In this document: positions 46,885 to 54,507 of the stretch, one piece after another
Numbering within the stretch: position 1 is the first letter of the stretch
Layout of the letters: the number at the start of each line of letters is the position of its first letter
Assembly (NCBI GenBank): GCA_002281755.1
Contig: NCHB01000002.1
Location: 1-64,000 of the forward strand
Reading direction: 5' to 3'
Length of the DNA stretch: 64,000 bases
DNA from: Sulfurovum sp. 16-42-52
GTDB taxonomy: Bacteria; Campylobacterota; Campylobacteria; Campylobacterales; Sulfurovaceae
The notes under the pieces: generated by a model
Told to the model about the DNA's origin: nothing
Databases searched by the model: none
What the model saw: the letters and a program-made list of their open reading frames with translations, nothing else
Program-made: the position numbers and the translations under genes

Positions 46885-47364
46885 GAGGCTTTCACCGTCA
46901 ATCAGCGTGATTTTTTTTTCGTTGATGAAGCTGTAACACTCTTTGGTGAAGCGGCTGGTGGTTATGATATAGACTTCATCGGCGTCGTGTTCAAACATCA
47001 GTCCGTACATCTCTCTGATGACCTTGATGGTTACCAGTGCATCATCATAGCGTTTACACTGTACGATAGCGGAGCGTTTTTTTTGCATCAAAGCGTTTTT
47101 GTGCATCCAAATATCTACCCCGCCATCTGCACCTTTTTTGTCATTGCCCAACACTTCCCACCCCATGTTTGCAAAGAGTTCCATACATAGGCGCTCAAAT
47201 TCATCCCAACTGAGACGTTTTAGTTTTTTCAGTGTCCTGTTTTTTTTCAGCAGGCTTTTTGTTTTGAACTGCTGCCACAGCATGATCGCTTTATAGGCAA
47301 ACAGTAGAAAAAAGAGTATCAACAGAGCCAGTGACTCAAGCTGTAGGTTTGTAAAGTATGTCAT
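46858..47364 (-). CDS. Membrane-anchored Mrr-like restriction endonuclease
   Basis: 168 residues. One N-terminal helix (LALLILFFLLFAYKAIMLW) is followed by a basic linker and an Mrr_cat-type PD-(D/E)xK nuclease domain: WDEFERLCMELFANMGWEV, GADGGVDIWM (Asp), IVQCKRY (QxK), and a C-terminal ADEVYIITTSRFT strand. It probably cleaves DNA, perhaps modified DNA as Mrr does, but some homologs serve DNA maintenance. An A9 tract lies near codon 150. Its last codons are duplicated beside dus. Confidence 0.85.
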   Translation of the reverse strand: MTYFTNLQLESLALLILFFLLFAYKAIMLWQQFKTKSLLKKNRTLKKLKRLSWDEFERLCMELFANMGWEVLGNDKKGADGGVDIWMHKNALMQKKRSAIVQCKRYDDALVTIKVIREMYGLMFEHDADEVYIITTSRFTKECYSFINEKKITLIDGESLVGLIRKHG

Positions 47365-47455
47365 AAGCGTATTATAATCGTGGAAGCAAAAAATGGGATG
47401 AGAGTTGTCAAATTGTCATATTTTTACGCTTGTACAAAAGATTTGGGAAAGATGT

Positions 47456-47461
47456 TATAAT
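47456..47461 (+). promoter_or_regulatory. -10 box of uvrA
   Basis: TATAAT, 34 bp upstream of the uvrA ATG. No LexA-type palindrome was noticed around it. Confidence 0.55.
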
Positions 47462-47495
47462 CCCCACTTAATTTTTAAAACCAAAGAGTATAAAC

Positions 47496-50330
47496 ATGGC
47501 AGAGAGTACTAAAGAGATGATTCATGTGTATGGCGCAAGAGAAAACAATCTAAAAAATATCGATATCAGTATCCCTAAGAACAAATTGGTTGTGGTGACA
47601 GGAATATCCGGTTCAGGTAAATCAACCTTGGCATTTTCTACCTTGTATGCAGAAGGGCAGAGACGCTACATCGAGTCTTTGTCGAGTTATGCCAGACAGT
47701 TTTTGGGACGTGTGGGAAAACCTGATGTCGATAAGATAGAGGGGCTTACCCCTGCGATTGCGATCGATCAGAAAACGACTTCAAAAAATCCGCGTTCAAC
47801 AGTTGGTACGATTACAGAGATTTATGACTATCTTAGACTGCTGTTTGCACGTGTGGGTGAGCAGCATTGTCATGAGTGCGGCAAGGCTATCTCTTCTATG
47901 TCGGCTTCAGACATCATCGAAGAGGTGCTTAAATTGCCCGAGGGTTCTAAGCTTGTCATCATGGCACCTTTGGTCAATGAAAAAAAAGGAAGTTTTGCTG
48001 ATATGTTGGAGTCTTTACGTCACAAAGGCTATGTGCGCGCGATGATAGACGGGGTGATGGTACGTCTGGATGAAGAGATAGAGCTTAGTAAGACCAAAAA
48101 ACACAGCATCAAAGTCGTCATCGATAGGGTGGTAGTCAAAGAGGAGAGCCGTGACCGTATCGGACAGGATGTGGAAAAGGCACTCAAAGAGAGCTATGGC
48201 GAACTGGAGATAGAAGTTTCAAACTACGAAGAAGTCGGGCTTGAGCAGCAACATTTTCACTACTCGGAACACTTGGCGTGTTTTGACTGCAAGATAAGTT
48301 TTGAGCCCTTAGAACCGGTGAGTTTTTCTTTCAACTCGCCTAAGGGTGCCTGTCCTGTGTGTGATGGACTGGGTATTCGGTATGCGATAGACCTCAAAAA
48401 AGTGATAGACTCCGAGCTTTCCATTGACAAAGGGGCAGTGAAAATCATGTATGGCTTCAACAAGGGCTACTATACGAAGTTTCTCACTGCTTTTTGTGAG
48501 CAAAACGATATCAGTATCCACACCCCTTACGGTGAACTTGAAACGCATCAGCAAAAAGCAATACTCTACGGAAATAACACATCAGTTGATTTTTTATGGA
48601 AACGTCACAAGCTCAAACGTGAGTGGCCTGGTGTGGTAAAATTTGCGCATGATATGTTCAATGAAGAGAAAGACCTTGCTGAGTATATGACAGAAAAAGT
48701 CTGTGATAAGTGTAATGGACACAGACTCAAACCACAATCTTTGGCTGTTAAAATCGCCGGGTTGAATATCGCTACGATTATCGATATGCCCATCGAAAAA
48801 TCCTACGCCTATTTTTCAGATGCAGAGAGTTTTTCTCACTTAAGCGAACAGCAAAAGATGATAGCAGCATCCATACTCAAAGAGTTGGATGAGCGGCTCT
48901 ATTTTCTCTATGATGTAGGGCTGGGGTATCTTACTTTGAGTCGTGATGCACGAAGTATTTCAGGTGGTGAAGCCCAGCGTATCCGTATCGCGTCTCAGAT
49001 AGGCTCCGGACTTACGGGGGTGATGTATGTACTTGATGAGCCCAGTATCGGACTACATGAGCGCGATACCATGAAGCTTATACGCACACTCAATTCGCTT
49101 AGGGACAAAGGAAACTCGGTCATCGTGGTAGAACATGACAAAGAGACGATTTTGGCTGCAGACTACATCATCGACATCGGACCTGGGGCAGGGGCATTTG
49201 GGGGAGAGGTCGTATTTGCAGGAGATGCGCAAAAGCTTGCCAAAACAAAAACGTTGACAGCATCATACTTGTATGGTAAAAAAGAGATAGCCTATACACA
49301 TGACAAGCCTCAAAAAGAGTGGATAGAGATCAAGAATGTCACACTCAATAACATTGAAAATCTTGATGTCAAAATCCCTTTGCGAAACTTTGTCTGCATC
49401 ACAGGTGTCAGCGGTTCAGGTAAATCTTCACTCATCCTTCAAACCCTTCTTCCTGTAGCAAGAGAGCTGCTCAACCATGCCAGAAAGGTTACTAAGATAG
49501 ACGGGGTAGAGATCACTGGACTTGAAAAACTCGATAAAGTCATCTACCTTGACCAAAGCCCCATCGGACGTACGCCACGCTCGAACCCTGCTACCTACAC
49601 CGGTATTATGGATGAGATACGTAAACTTTTTGCGATGACAAAAGAGGCAGAGCTGCGCGGCTACAAAATAGGGCGTTTTTCCTTCAATGTCAAAGGCGGA
49701 CGCTGCGAAAAATGTCAGGGTGACGGGCAGATCAAGATAGAGATGCACTTCTTGCCTGATGTACTGGTGAGCTGTGATGCCTGTGACGGTACACGCTACA
49801 ATGCGCAAACACGTGAAATCCTCTATAAAGGCAAATCGATCTCTGATGTACTGGATATGAGCGTAGAAGAGGCACTGAAGTTTTTTAAAGCCATCCCCGC
49901 CATTGCAGTGAAGCTTAAAACGCTCACCGATGTAGGACTGGGTTACATTACGCTTGGACAAAATGCGACGACACTTTCGGGCGGTGAGGCACAGCGTATC
50001 AAGCTGAGCAAAGAGTTGAGCCGAAAAGATACGGGTCAGACGCTGTATATCTTGGATGAACCGACCACTGGACTGCATTTTGCAGATGTGGACAGGCTTA
50101 CGGGGGTATTGCATCACTTAGTTGAGCTGGGGAATTCACTGGTTGTCATCGAACACAATCTTGATATGATTAAAAATGCGGATTATATCATCGATATGGG
50201 ACCAGAAGGGGGAAATAAAGGCGGACTCATCATCGCTGAAGGAAGTCCAGAAAAAGTTGCACAAGAGTACAAAACAACCGGTTCTTATACCGGTGAGTAT
50301 CTCGCCAAAGAGCTTAAACTGAATCTTTAG
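47496..50330 (+). CDS. uvrA: Excinuclease ABC subunit A
   Basis: Damage-recognition ATPase of nucleotide excision repair; works with UvrB and UvrC. It has 944 residues, full length. There are two ABC domains, with Walker A GISGSGKSTLAF (about 34) and GVSGSGKSSLIL (about 639), signatures ISGGEAQRIRIA and LSGGEAQRIKLS, and zinc modules CPVCDG and CEKCQGDGQI...CDACDG. It is convergent with the riboswitch-controlled gene, 5 bp apart. Confidence 0.98.
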   Translation: MAESTKEMIHVYGARENNLKNIDISIPKNKLVVVTGISGSGKSTLAFSTLYAEGQRRYIESLSSYARQFLGRVGKPDVDKIEGLTPAIAIDQKTTSKNPRSTVGTITEIYDYLRLLFARVGEQHCHECGKAISSMSASDIIEEVLKLPEGSKLVIMAPLVNEKKGSFADMLESLRHKGYVRAMIDGVMVRLDEEIELSKTKKHSIKVVIDRVVVKEESRDRIGQDVEKALKESYGELEIEVSNYEEVGLEQQHFHYSEHLACFDCKISFEPLEPVSFSFNSPKGACPVCDGLGIRYAIDLKKVIDSELSIDKGAVKIMYGFNKGYYTKFLTAFCEQNDISIHTPYGELETHQQKAILYGNNTSVDFLWKRHKLKREWPGVVKFAHDMFNEEKDLAEYMTEKVCDKCNGHRLKPQSLAVKIAGLNIATIIDMPIEKSYAYFSDAESFSHLSEQQKMIAASILKELDERLYFLYDVGLGYLTLSRDARSISGGEAQRIRIASQIGSGLTGVMYVLDEPSIGLHERDTMKLIRTLNSLRDKGNSVIVVEHDKETILAADYIIDIGPGAGAFGGEVVFAGDAQKLAKTKTLTASYLYGKKEIAYTHDKPQKEWIEIKNVTLNNIENLDVKIPLRNFVCITGVSGSGKSSLILQTLLPVARELLNHARKVTKIDGVEITGLEKLDKVIYLDQSPIGRTPRSNPATYTGIMDEIRKLFAMTKEAELRGYKIGRFSFNVKGGRCEKCQGDGQIKIEMHFLPDVLVSCDACDGTRYNAQTREILYKGKSISDVLDMSVEEALKFFKAIPAIAVKLKTLTDVGLGYITLGQNATTLSGGEAQRIKLSKELSRKDTGQTLYILDEPTTGLHFADVDRLTGVLHHLVELGNSLVVIEHNLDMIKNADYIIDMGPEGGNKGGLIIAEGSPEKVAQEYKTTGSYTGEYLAKELKLNL

Positions 50331-50335
50331 ACTTT

Positions 50336-50716
50336 TTAGGGTCTACGAAACGGCTTTTGGCTGCGGAGCAAATCCTGTTTTCCAAATCCAATTGCCATTT
50401 TTGCAATCCAAAGCAGGGCAAGGGCGGCGATAATCTCATACCCTATCGCCCATGTCAAAATAAAAAATGAATTTTTATAGACAGCAAGAAATACGTCAAT
50501 ATTTGCCTTGGATACATACAAAAACAAAAACATAAATCCTGCAATATAGGGCAGAATGGCAATATAGAGAAGTAAAAAGATAGTTTCATATCCTTCAGGA
50601 AAAAAAAGAGGTACGTCATTATAGGCTAGATTCTTTTGGGAAAATTTATAGGTTACGATAGGCTCAACTTTTGCTGCTTGATTGATTTGCGGATGAATGA
50701 TGCGTTGGGTTACCAT
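50336..50716 (-). CDS. Riboswitch-controlled two-helix membrane protein
   Basis: 126 residues from ATG 50716. A polar N-terminal 45 residues is followed by two long membrane helices (about 47-72 and 86-112; TIFLLLYIAILPYIAGFMF and SFFILTWAIGYEIIAALAL) and a basic tail (RSQKPFRRP). No known domain. ATG 50716 is chosen over GTG 50746 because the AAAGGG ribosome site is just upstream and the GTG lies inside the predicted expression-platform hairpin. The upstream GEMM-type aptamer suggests synthesis depends on a cyclic dinucleotide. It is convergent with uvrA and divergent from polA. Confidence 0.75.
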   Translation of the reverse strand: MVTQRIIHPQINQAAKVEPIVTYKFSQKNLAYNDVPLFFPEGYETIFLLLYIAILPYIAGFMFLFLYVSKANIDVFLAVYKNSFFILTWAIGYEIIAALALLWIAKMAIGFGKQDLLRSQKPFRRP

Positions 50717-50771
50717 TGCTCGCCCTTTGATTGAGGTTTTAATCACAGTACGTTGTGACTCAATTGAGCAA
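50716..50771 (-). promoter_or_regulatory. Expression platform hairpin of the GEMM riboswitch
   Basis: Three nested stems can form on the minus-strand transcript: TTGCTC (50771-50766) with GAGCAA (50721-50716), ATTGAG (50764-50759) with CTCAAT (50735-50730), and TCACA (50758-50754) with TGTGA (50747-50743). GAGCAA includes the A of the start codon, and the AAAGGG ribosome site lies between the paired arms. TTGCTC begins inside the 3' end of the aptamer, so aptamer folding and this hairpin compete. This indicates translational control. Confidence 0.65.
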
Positions 50772-50835
50772 CCCGGCGGTCTTTTGTAAGATCCGTGGCT
50801 TTCCGTCCTATCTTCACAGATAGTTTGGCTTTTTC
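50766..50835 (-). ncRNA. c-di-GMP-I (GEMM) class riboswitch aptamer
   Basis: The minus-strand transcript reads AGCCAAAC, then CTATCT-GTGA-AGATAG (a 6-bp stem capped by a GNRA loop), then GGACGGAAAGCCACGG, then a P3-like stem GG(A)TCTT-ACAA-AAGACC, and GCCGGGTTGC. This order (AAAC, GNRA hairpin, GACGnAAAGCC, second hairpin, GCcGGGuuGC) is the GEMM-I pattern. Family members bind c-di-GMP, with a subgroup preferring cGAMP; ligand choice cannot be settled by eye. It lies just upstream of the membrane protein at 50336-50716. Confidence 0.82.
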
Positions 50836-50933
50836 TTGTTTATATGAAATGATAACAAAAAAATGTCATATTTTTATAAGAAAATTTGATATTTTGAAAA
50901 ATACCTTTGTGGAACTTCTAACACTTAATAGGC

Positions 50934-50939
50934 TAGAAT
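50934..50939 (+). promoter_or_regulatory. -10 box of polA
   Basis: TAGAAT, about 15 bp upstream of the first polA start codon, giving a very short leader. The minus-strand riboswitch promoter must lie in the same 120-bp region. Confidence 0.4.
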
Positions 50940-50954
50940 ACACAAAAACTAGGC

Positions 50955-53672
50955 TTGTCTTTGAAAACCATCACGATTATTGATACGTTCGGCTTCTTCT
51001 TTCGCTCTTATTTTGCACTTCCTCCTTTACGCAACAGTGAGGGATTTCCAACAGGACTACTTACAGGTTTTGTCAACCTTGTGGACTCTTTACACCGTGA
51101 CCACAGTACGGACTATCTGGTGTTTGCCCTTGATGCCAAAGGTAAAACATTCCGCAGTGATTTGTATGATGCCTATAAAGCACACAGAGAAGCACCACCT
51201 GAAGATCTCATCAAACAACTTCCCATTGCCATAGAATGGATAGAGCAAATGGGTTTTGCCAATCTTTCACGGGAAGGCTTTGAAGCTGATGATATCATCG
51301 CAACGGTGACGAAGTTTGCCAAAGAACAAGGCATCAAAGTGCGCATTGTCTCACATGACAAAGATCTCTATCAGCTCATCGATGACGGAGTGGTGGTGAT
51401 GTATGACTCAGTCAAGCGAAAAGAGGTCGATGAAGATGCCTGTGTCGAGAAGTTTGGGGTGAGTCCGAAGGATTTTATCAACTTTCAGGCACTTTTGGGT
51501 GACAGTTCAGACAATGTACCCGGTGTGAAAGGCATCGGACAAAAAGGTGCAAGCGCGCTCATCAACAAGTACCATACCCTTGAAGCCATCTATGCCGATA
51601 TCGAAAATGCAGGCACGCCACGCATCCAGAAACTTCTGCTTGAGGGAAAAGAAAATGCGTTTTTGTCGCGCGAACTGGTTACCATGAGTGAAGCCGTGTA
51701 TGAGGATTTGGACATCGAGAGTTATGTGTTTGAGGACAAAAATTATTTGAGTTGTTTGAGCGAGGAGTTTGAACGCTTTGAGATGAAACAGGCACTCAAA
51801 AAAGCACAGGCAACACAGGAAGAAAGAAGTGCCCAAAACACGCCTAAGCCTCAAACAGAGACAGCAAAAGTGCCGACACAAAACCTGCAGTTTGAAGCGA
51901 TTACTCTCGATACCAAAGCAAAACTCTATGCCGTCATCGATGCGCTACCTGCGGATGCCTTGGTCGCTTTTGACACGGAAACCACGGGATTAGATACCAA
52001 AGTAGCCAAAATCGTCGGTTTTAGTTTTTGTGTTGATGCACAAAAAGCGTATTATGTGCCCATTGGGCATAGTTATCTGGGTGTGGAGGCACAAGTAGAA
52101 CTGCAAGATGCACTGGCGGGACTTCAAAAACTGCTCACACGAAAAATCATCGGGCAAAATCTCAAATTTGATTTTTCTTTGCTGCTCAATCAATATGGAT
52201 TTGAGGCACTCACACCCTTTGCCGATACGATGATCATGGCATGGCTTTTAGATCCGGGTACTAAAGTGGGGCTCGATACGCTGGCAAAAGTGTTCTTCAA
52301 GTATGAGATGAAAGCGTTCAAAGAGACAGTCAAGCAGGGAGAAGACTTCTCAACCGTCGCCATTGAGGATGCAACTTTTTATGCGGCTGAAGATGCATGG
52401 ATGACATTTTTACTCTATGGGGCAATCAAAAAAAAGATGGAGCTTGGCTCTTTGAGCCATCTTCTTAAAGAGGCGCAAACGGTTGAGTACCCGTTTATCT
52501 CTGTACTCATGCGTATGGAGCGTTTGGGCATCAAAGTTGACCCTAAAAAGTTTGAAGCTTTACAAAAAACCCTCAGTCAAGATCTTGCCACGCTAACGGG
52601 TGAGATTTATGCACTCAGCGGGTCTGAGTTTAATATCAAATCTACCCAGCAGTTAGGTGCAGTGTTGTTTGGACAGTTGGGACTCAAAGGCGGCAAAAAA
52701 ACAAAAACAGGCTACAGCACCAATGAAGCCGTACTGGATTCCCTCTTAGGTGAGCATCCTGTCATCGAGAAAATACTCCAGTACCGTGAGTACCAAAAGA
52801 TACTCTCCACTTATGTTGAACCACTTCTCAAACTCTCTTTAGCCGATGCCCACTCTCGCATCTATACCTCTTTTGTACAGACAGGTACTGCCACGGGGCG
52901 TTTAAGCTCACGCGATCCGAACCTGCAAAACATTCCCGTGCGTTCAGCATTGGGGCGTTCGGTACGAGAAGCTTTTGTTGCCAAAGAGGGCTATAAACTG
53001 GTGAGCATCGACTACTCGCAGATAGAGTTGCGTCTGTTGGCACATTTTAGTAAAGATGCTGCTCTGCTTGAAGCGTTCAATCAGGGTGTGGATATCCACT
53101 TAGCGACCGCTGTGAAGCTTTTTGGAGAGGAGCAAGCCCCCGCAAAACGAAGTTACGCCAAGTCGGTTAACTTTGGTTTGCTGTACGGCATGGGCCCTAA
53201 AAAGCTCTCTGATGAACTGAGCATCAGCACCACCGAAGCCAAAGAGATTATCACCAACTATTTTGCCTCTTTTCCAACGGTGAAGAACTTCTTAGAAGGC
53301 ATACAAGAGCGTGTCAAGATAGACGGCTATGTAGAAACACTGCTGGGACGCAGAAGGCTCTTTGACTACGAGAGTGCCAATGCGATGATGAAAGCATCCT
53401 TCATGCGCGAATCAGTCAACACCGTCTTCCAAGGCAGCGCCGCTGATCTCATCAAACTCTCCATGATACACATCGACACGATGATACAAGAAGAGGGTTT
53501 GGATGCTTTCATGCTCCTACAAATCCACGATGAACTTATCTTTGAAATCAAAGAAGAAAAGGTGGACGAGATAAGCAAACGCTTTGTCCATGTGATGGAA
53601 AACATATTTGAACTGGGTGTGCCTTTGGAGTGCTCGGTGAGTGTTGGTGAGAGTTGGGGGGAGTTGAAGTAG
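50955..53672 (+). CDS. polA: DNA polymerase I
   Basis: Repair and Okazaki-fragment polymerase, 905 residues. Three domains are present: 5' nuclease (IIDTFGFFFRSYFALPP; SHDKDLYQL; LLGDSSDNVPGVKGIG), 3'-5' exonuclease with apparently intact acidic residues (VAFDTETTGLD; FDFSLL), and polymerase with motif A DYSQIELRLLAHFS, the O-helix RSYAKSVNFGLLYG and motif C LQIHDELIFE. It starts with TTG, either at 50955 or 50961 (TAGG upstream fits 50961); there is no ATG close by. Confidence 0.96.
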   Translation: MSLKTITIIDTFGFFFRSYFALPPLRNSEGFPTGLLTGFVNLVDSLHRDHSTDYLVFALDAKGKTFRSDLYDAYKAHREAPPEDLIKQLPIAIEWIEQMGFANLSREGFEADDIIATVTKFAKEQGIKVRIVSHDKDLYQLIDDGVVVMYDSVKRKEVDEDACVEKFGVSPKDFINFQALLGDSSDNVPGVKGIGQKGASALINKYHTLEAIYADIENAGTPRIQKLLLEGKENAFLSRELVTMSEAVYEDLDIESYVFEDKNYLSCLSEEFERFEMKQALKKAQATQEERSAQNTPKPQTETAKVPTQNLQFEAITLDTKAKLYAVIDALPADALVAFDTETTGLDTKVAKIVGFSFCVDAQKAYYVPIGHSYLGVEAQVELQDALAGLQKLLTRKIIGQNLKFDFSLLLNQYGFEALTPFADTMIMAWLLDPGTKVGLDTLAKVFFKYEMKAFKETVKQGEDFSTVAIEDATFYAAEDAWMTFLLYGAIKKKMELGSLSHLLKEAQTVEYPFISVLMRMERLGIKVDPKKFEALQKTLSQDLATLTGEIYALSGSEFNIKSTQQLGAVLFGQLGLKGGKKTKTGYSTNEAVLDSLLGEHPVIEKILQYREYQKILSTYVEPLLKLSLADAHSRIYTSFVQTGTATGRLSSRDPNLQNIPVRSALGRSVREAFVAKEGYKLVSIDYSQIELRLLAHFSKDAALLEAFNQGVDIHLATAVKLFGEEQAPAKRSYAKSVNFGLLYGMGPKKLSDELSISTTEAKEIITNYFASFPTVKNFLEGIQERVKIDGYVETLLGRRRLFDYESANAMMKASFMRESVNTVFQGSAADLIKLSMIHIDTMIQEEGLDAFMLLQIHDELIFEIKEEKVDEISKRFVHVMENIFELGVPLECSVSVGESWGELK

Positions 53673-54380
53673 ATGGACACAATGAAACTAAACGAAAACT
53701 TTATAAAACTCCCACGAGGAAGTTTTCTTATGGGTAGTGAAGATACCTCGGCAAAAGACAATGAAAAGCCTGTGCATCTTGTCAAGATAGACTATGACAT
53801 CGCGATGTGTAAGTACCCTGTGAGCGTTGAGGAGTATATGCTTTTTGCTCAGGCGACAGGGGTGGAAGTGCCACAGGAGAGACATGAGCATTTGGGTGTT
53901 GATGTGCCAGTGCGTCGTGTCCGTTGGAGTGATGCAAAAGCGTACTGCGCATGGAAAACACAAAGAGAAGGTGTGACGTACCGTCTGCCAAGTGAAGCAG
54001 AGTGGGAGTATGCATGCCGTGCAGGCAGTCAGGAGACATACTGTTTTGGAAGTGATGATGCGCTGTTGGGCGAGTATGCATGGTATGGTGAAAATGCGCA
54101 AGGTGTTACGCATGACGTGGGGTTAAAAAAACCAAATGCTTGGGGATTGTTCGATATGCATGGAAACGTATGGGAGTGGTGCAGCGACCGCTATGCACCC
54201 AACTATACGGGTACGCCATGTGACGGTTCAGCCTTTAAAGAAGAAAGCGACAAAGGCAGAGTATTGCGTGGCGGTTCGTATAATGCCGGTGCAGATAAAT
54301 GCTCCTGTACATCGCGGATAAACTTACTTGCTGCGGGTAAAAATTATTTCATAGGTTTTCGGGTACTTATAGCGCTTTAA
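53673..54380 (+). CDS. FGE-sulfatase / SUMF1 domain protein
   Basis: 235 residues forming one formylglycine-generating-enzyme-like domain: RGSFLMGSEDTSAKDNEKP near the start, RLPSEAEWEYACRAG in the middle, GLFDMHGNVWEWCSDRY, and GRVLRGGSYNAGADKCSCTSR near the end. In true FGE two cysteines act with copper; here KCSCTSR supplies a candidate pair, but many family members have other roles (for example EgtB-like or regulatory). No signal peptide and no sulfatase nearby. Its ATG directly follows the polA stop, so it is probably co-transcribed. Confidence 0.85.
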   Translation: MDTMKLNENFIKLPRGSFLMGSEDTSAKDNEKPVHLVKIDYDIAMCKYPVSVEEYMLFAQATGVEVPQERHEHLGVDVPVRRVRWSDAKAYCAWKTQREGVTYRLPSEAEWEYACRAGSQETYCFGSDDALLGEYAWYGENAQGVTHDVGLKKPNAWGLFDMHGNVWEWCSDRYAPNYTGTPCDGSAFKEESDKGRVLRGGSYNAGADKCSCTSRINLLAAGKNYFIGFRVLIAL

Positions 54381-54456
54381 GGTAACAAGTGTGACGCCTG
54401 TAGCGTACAATAGGAGCCAAATTATCCGAATTAACAGTTAGTTAATAAACATCGGT

Positions 54457-54462
54457 TATAAT
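54457..54462 (+). promoter_or_regulatory. -10 box of ccsBA
   Basis: TATAAT, 46 bp upstream of the ATG. AAGGA (54495-54499) is the ribosome site; it lies five bases before GTG 54505 and eight before ATG 54508. Confidence 0.55.
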
Positions 54463-54507
54463 CCTTCCATTCTGGCGTAGTGGCGCAATTTTGGAAGGAT
54501 ACACGTG

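Noticed and set aside
50717-50746. GTG 50746 as start of the riboswitch-controlled protein
   Set aside because: It falls inside the TCACA/TGTGA hairpin and has no ribosome site, while ATG 50716 has AAAGGG.
53656-53661. G6 runs (near 53656 in polA and at 39426) as phase-variation tracts
   Set aside because: Six Gs is below the length normally needed for frequent slippage, and one of the two is in an essential gene and the other is intergenic.
54463-54498. Inverted repeat CCTTCCA/TGGAAGG that could hide the ccsBA ribosome site
   Set aside because: The first arm lies mostly upstream of the transcription start predicted from TATAAT at 54457-54462, so it would not be in the mRNA.
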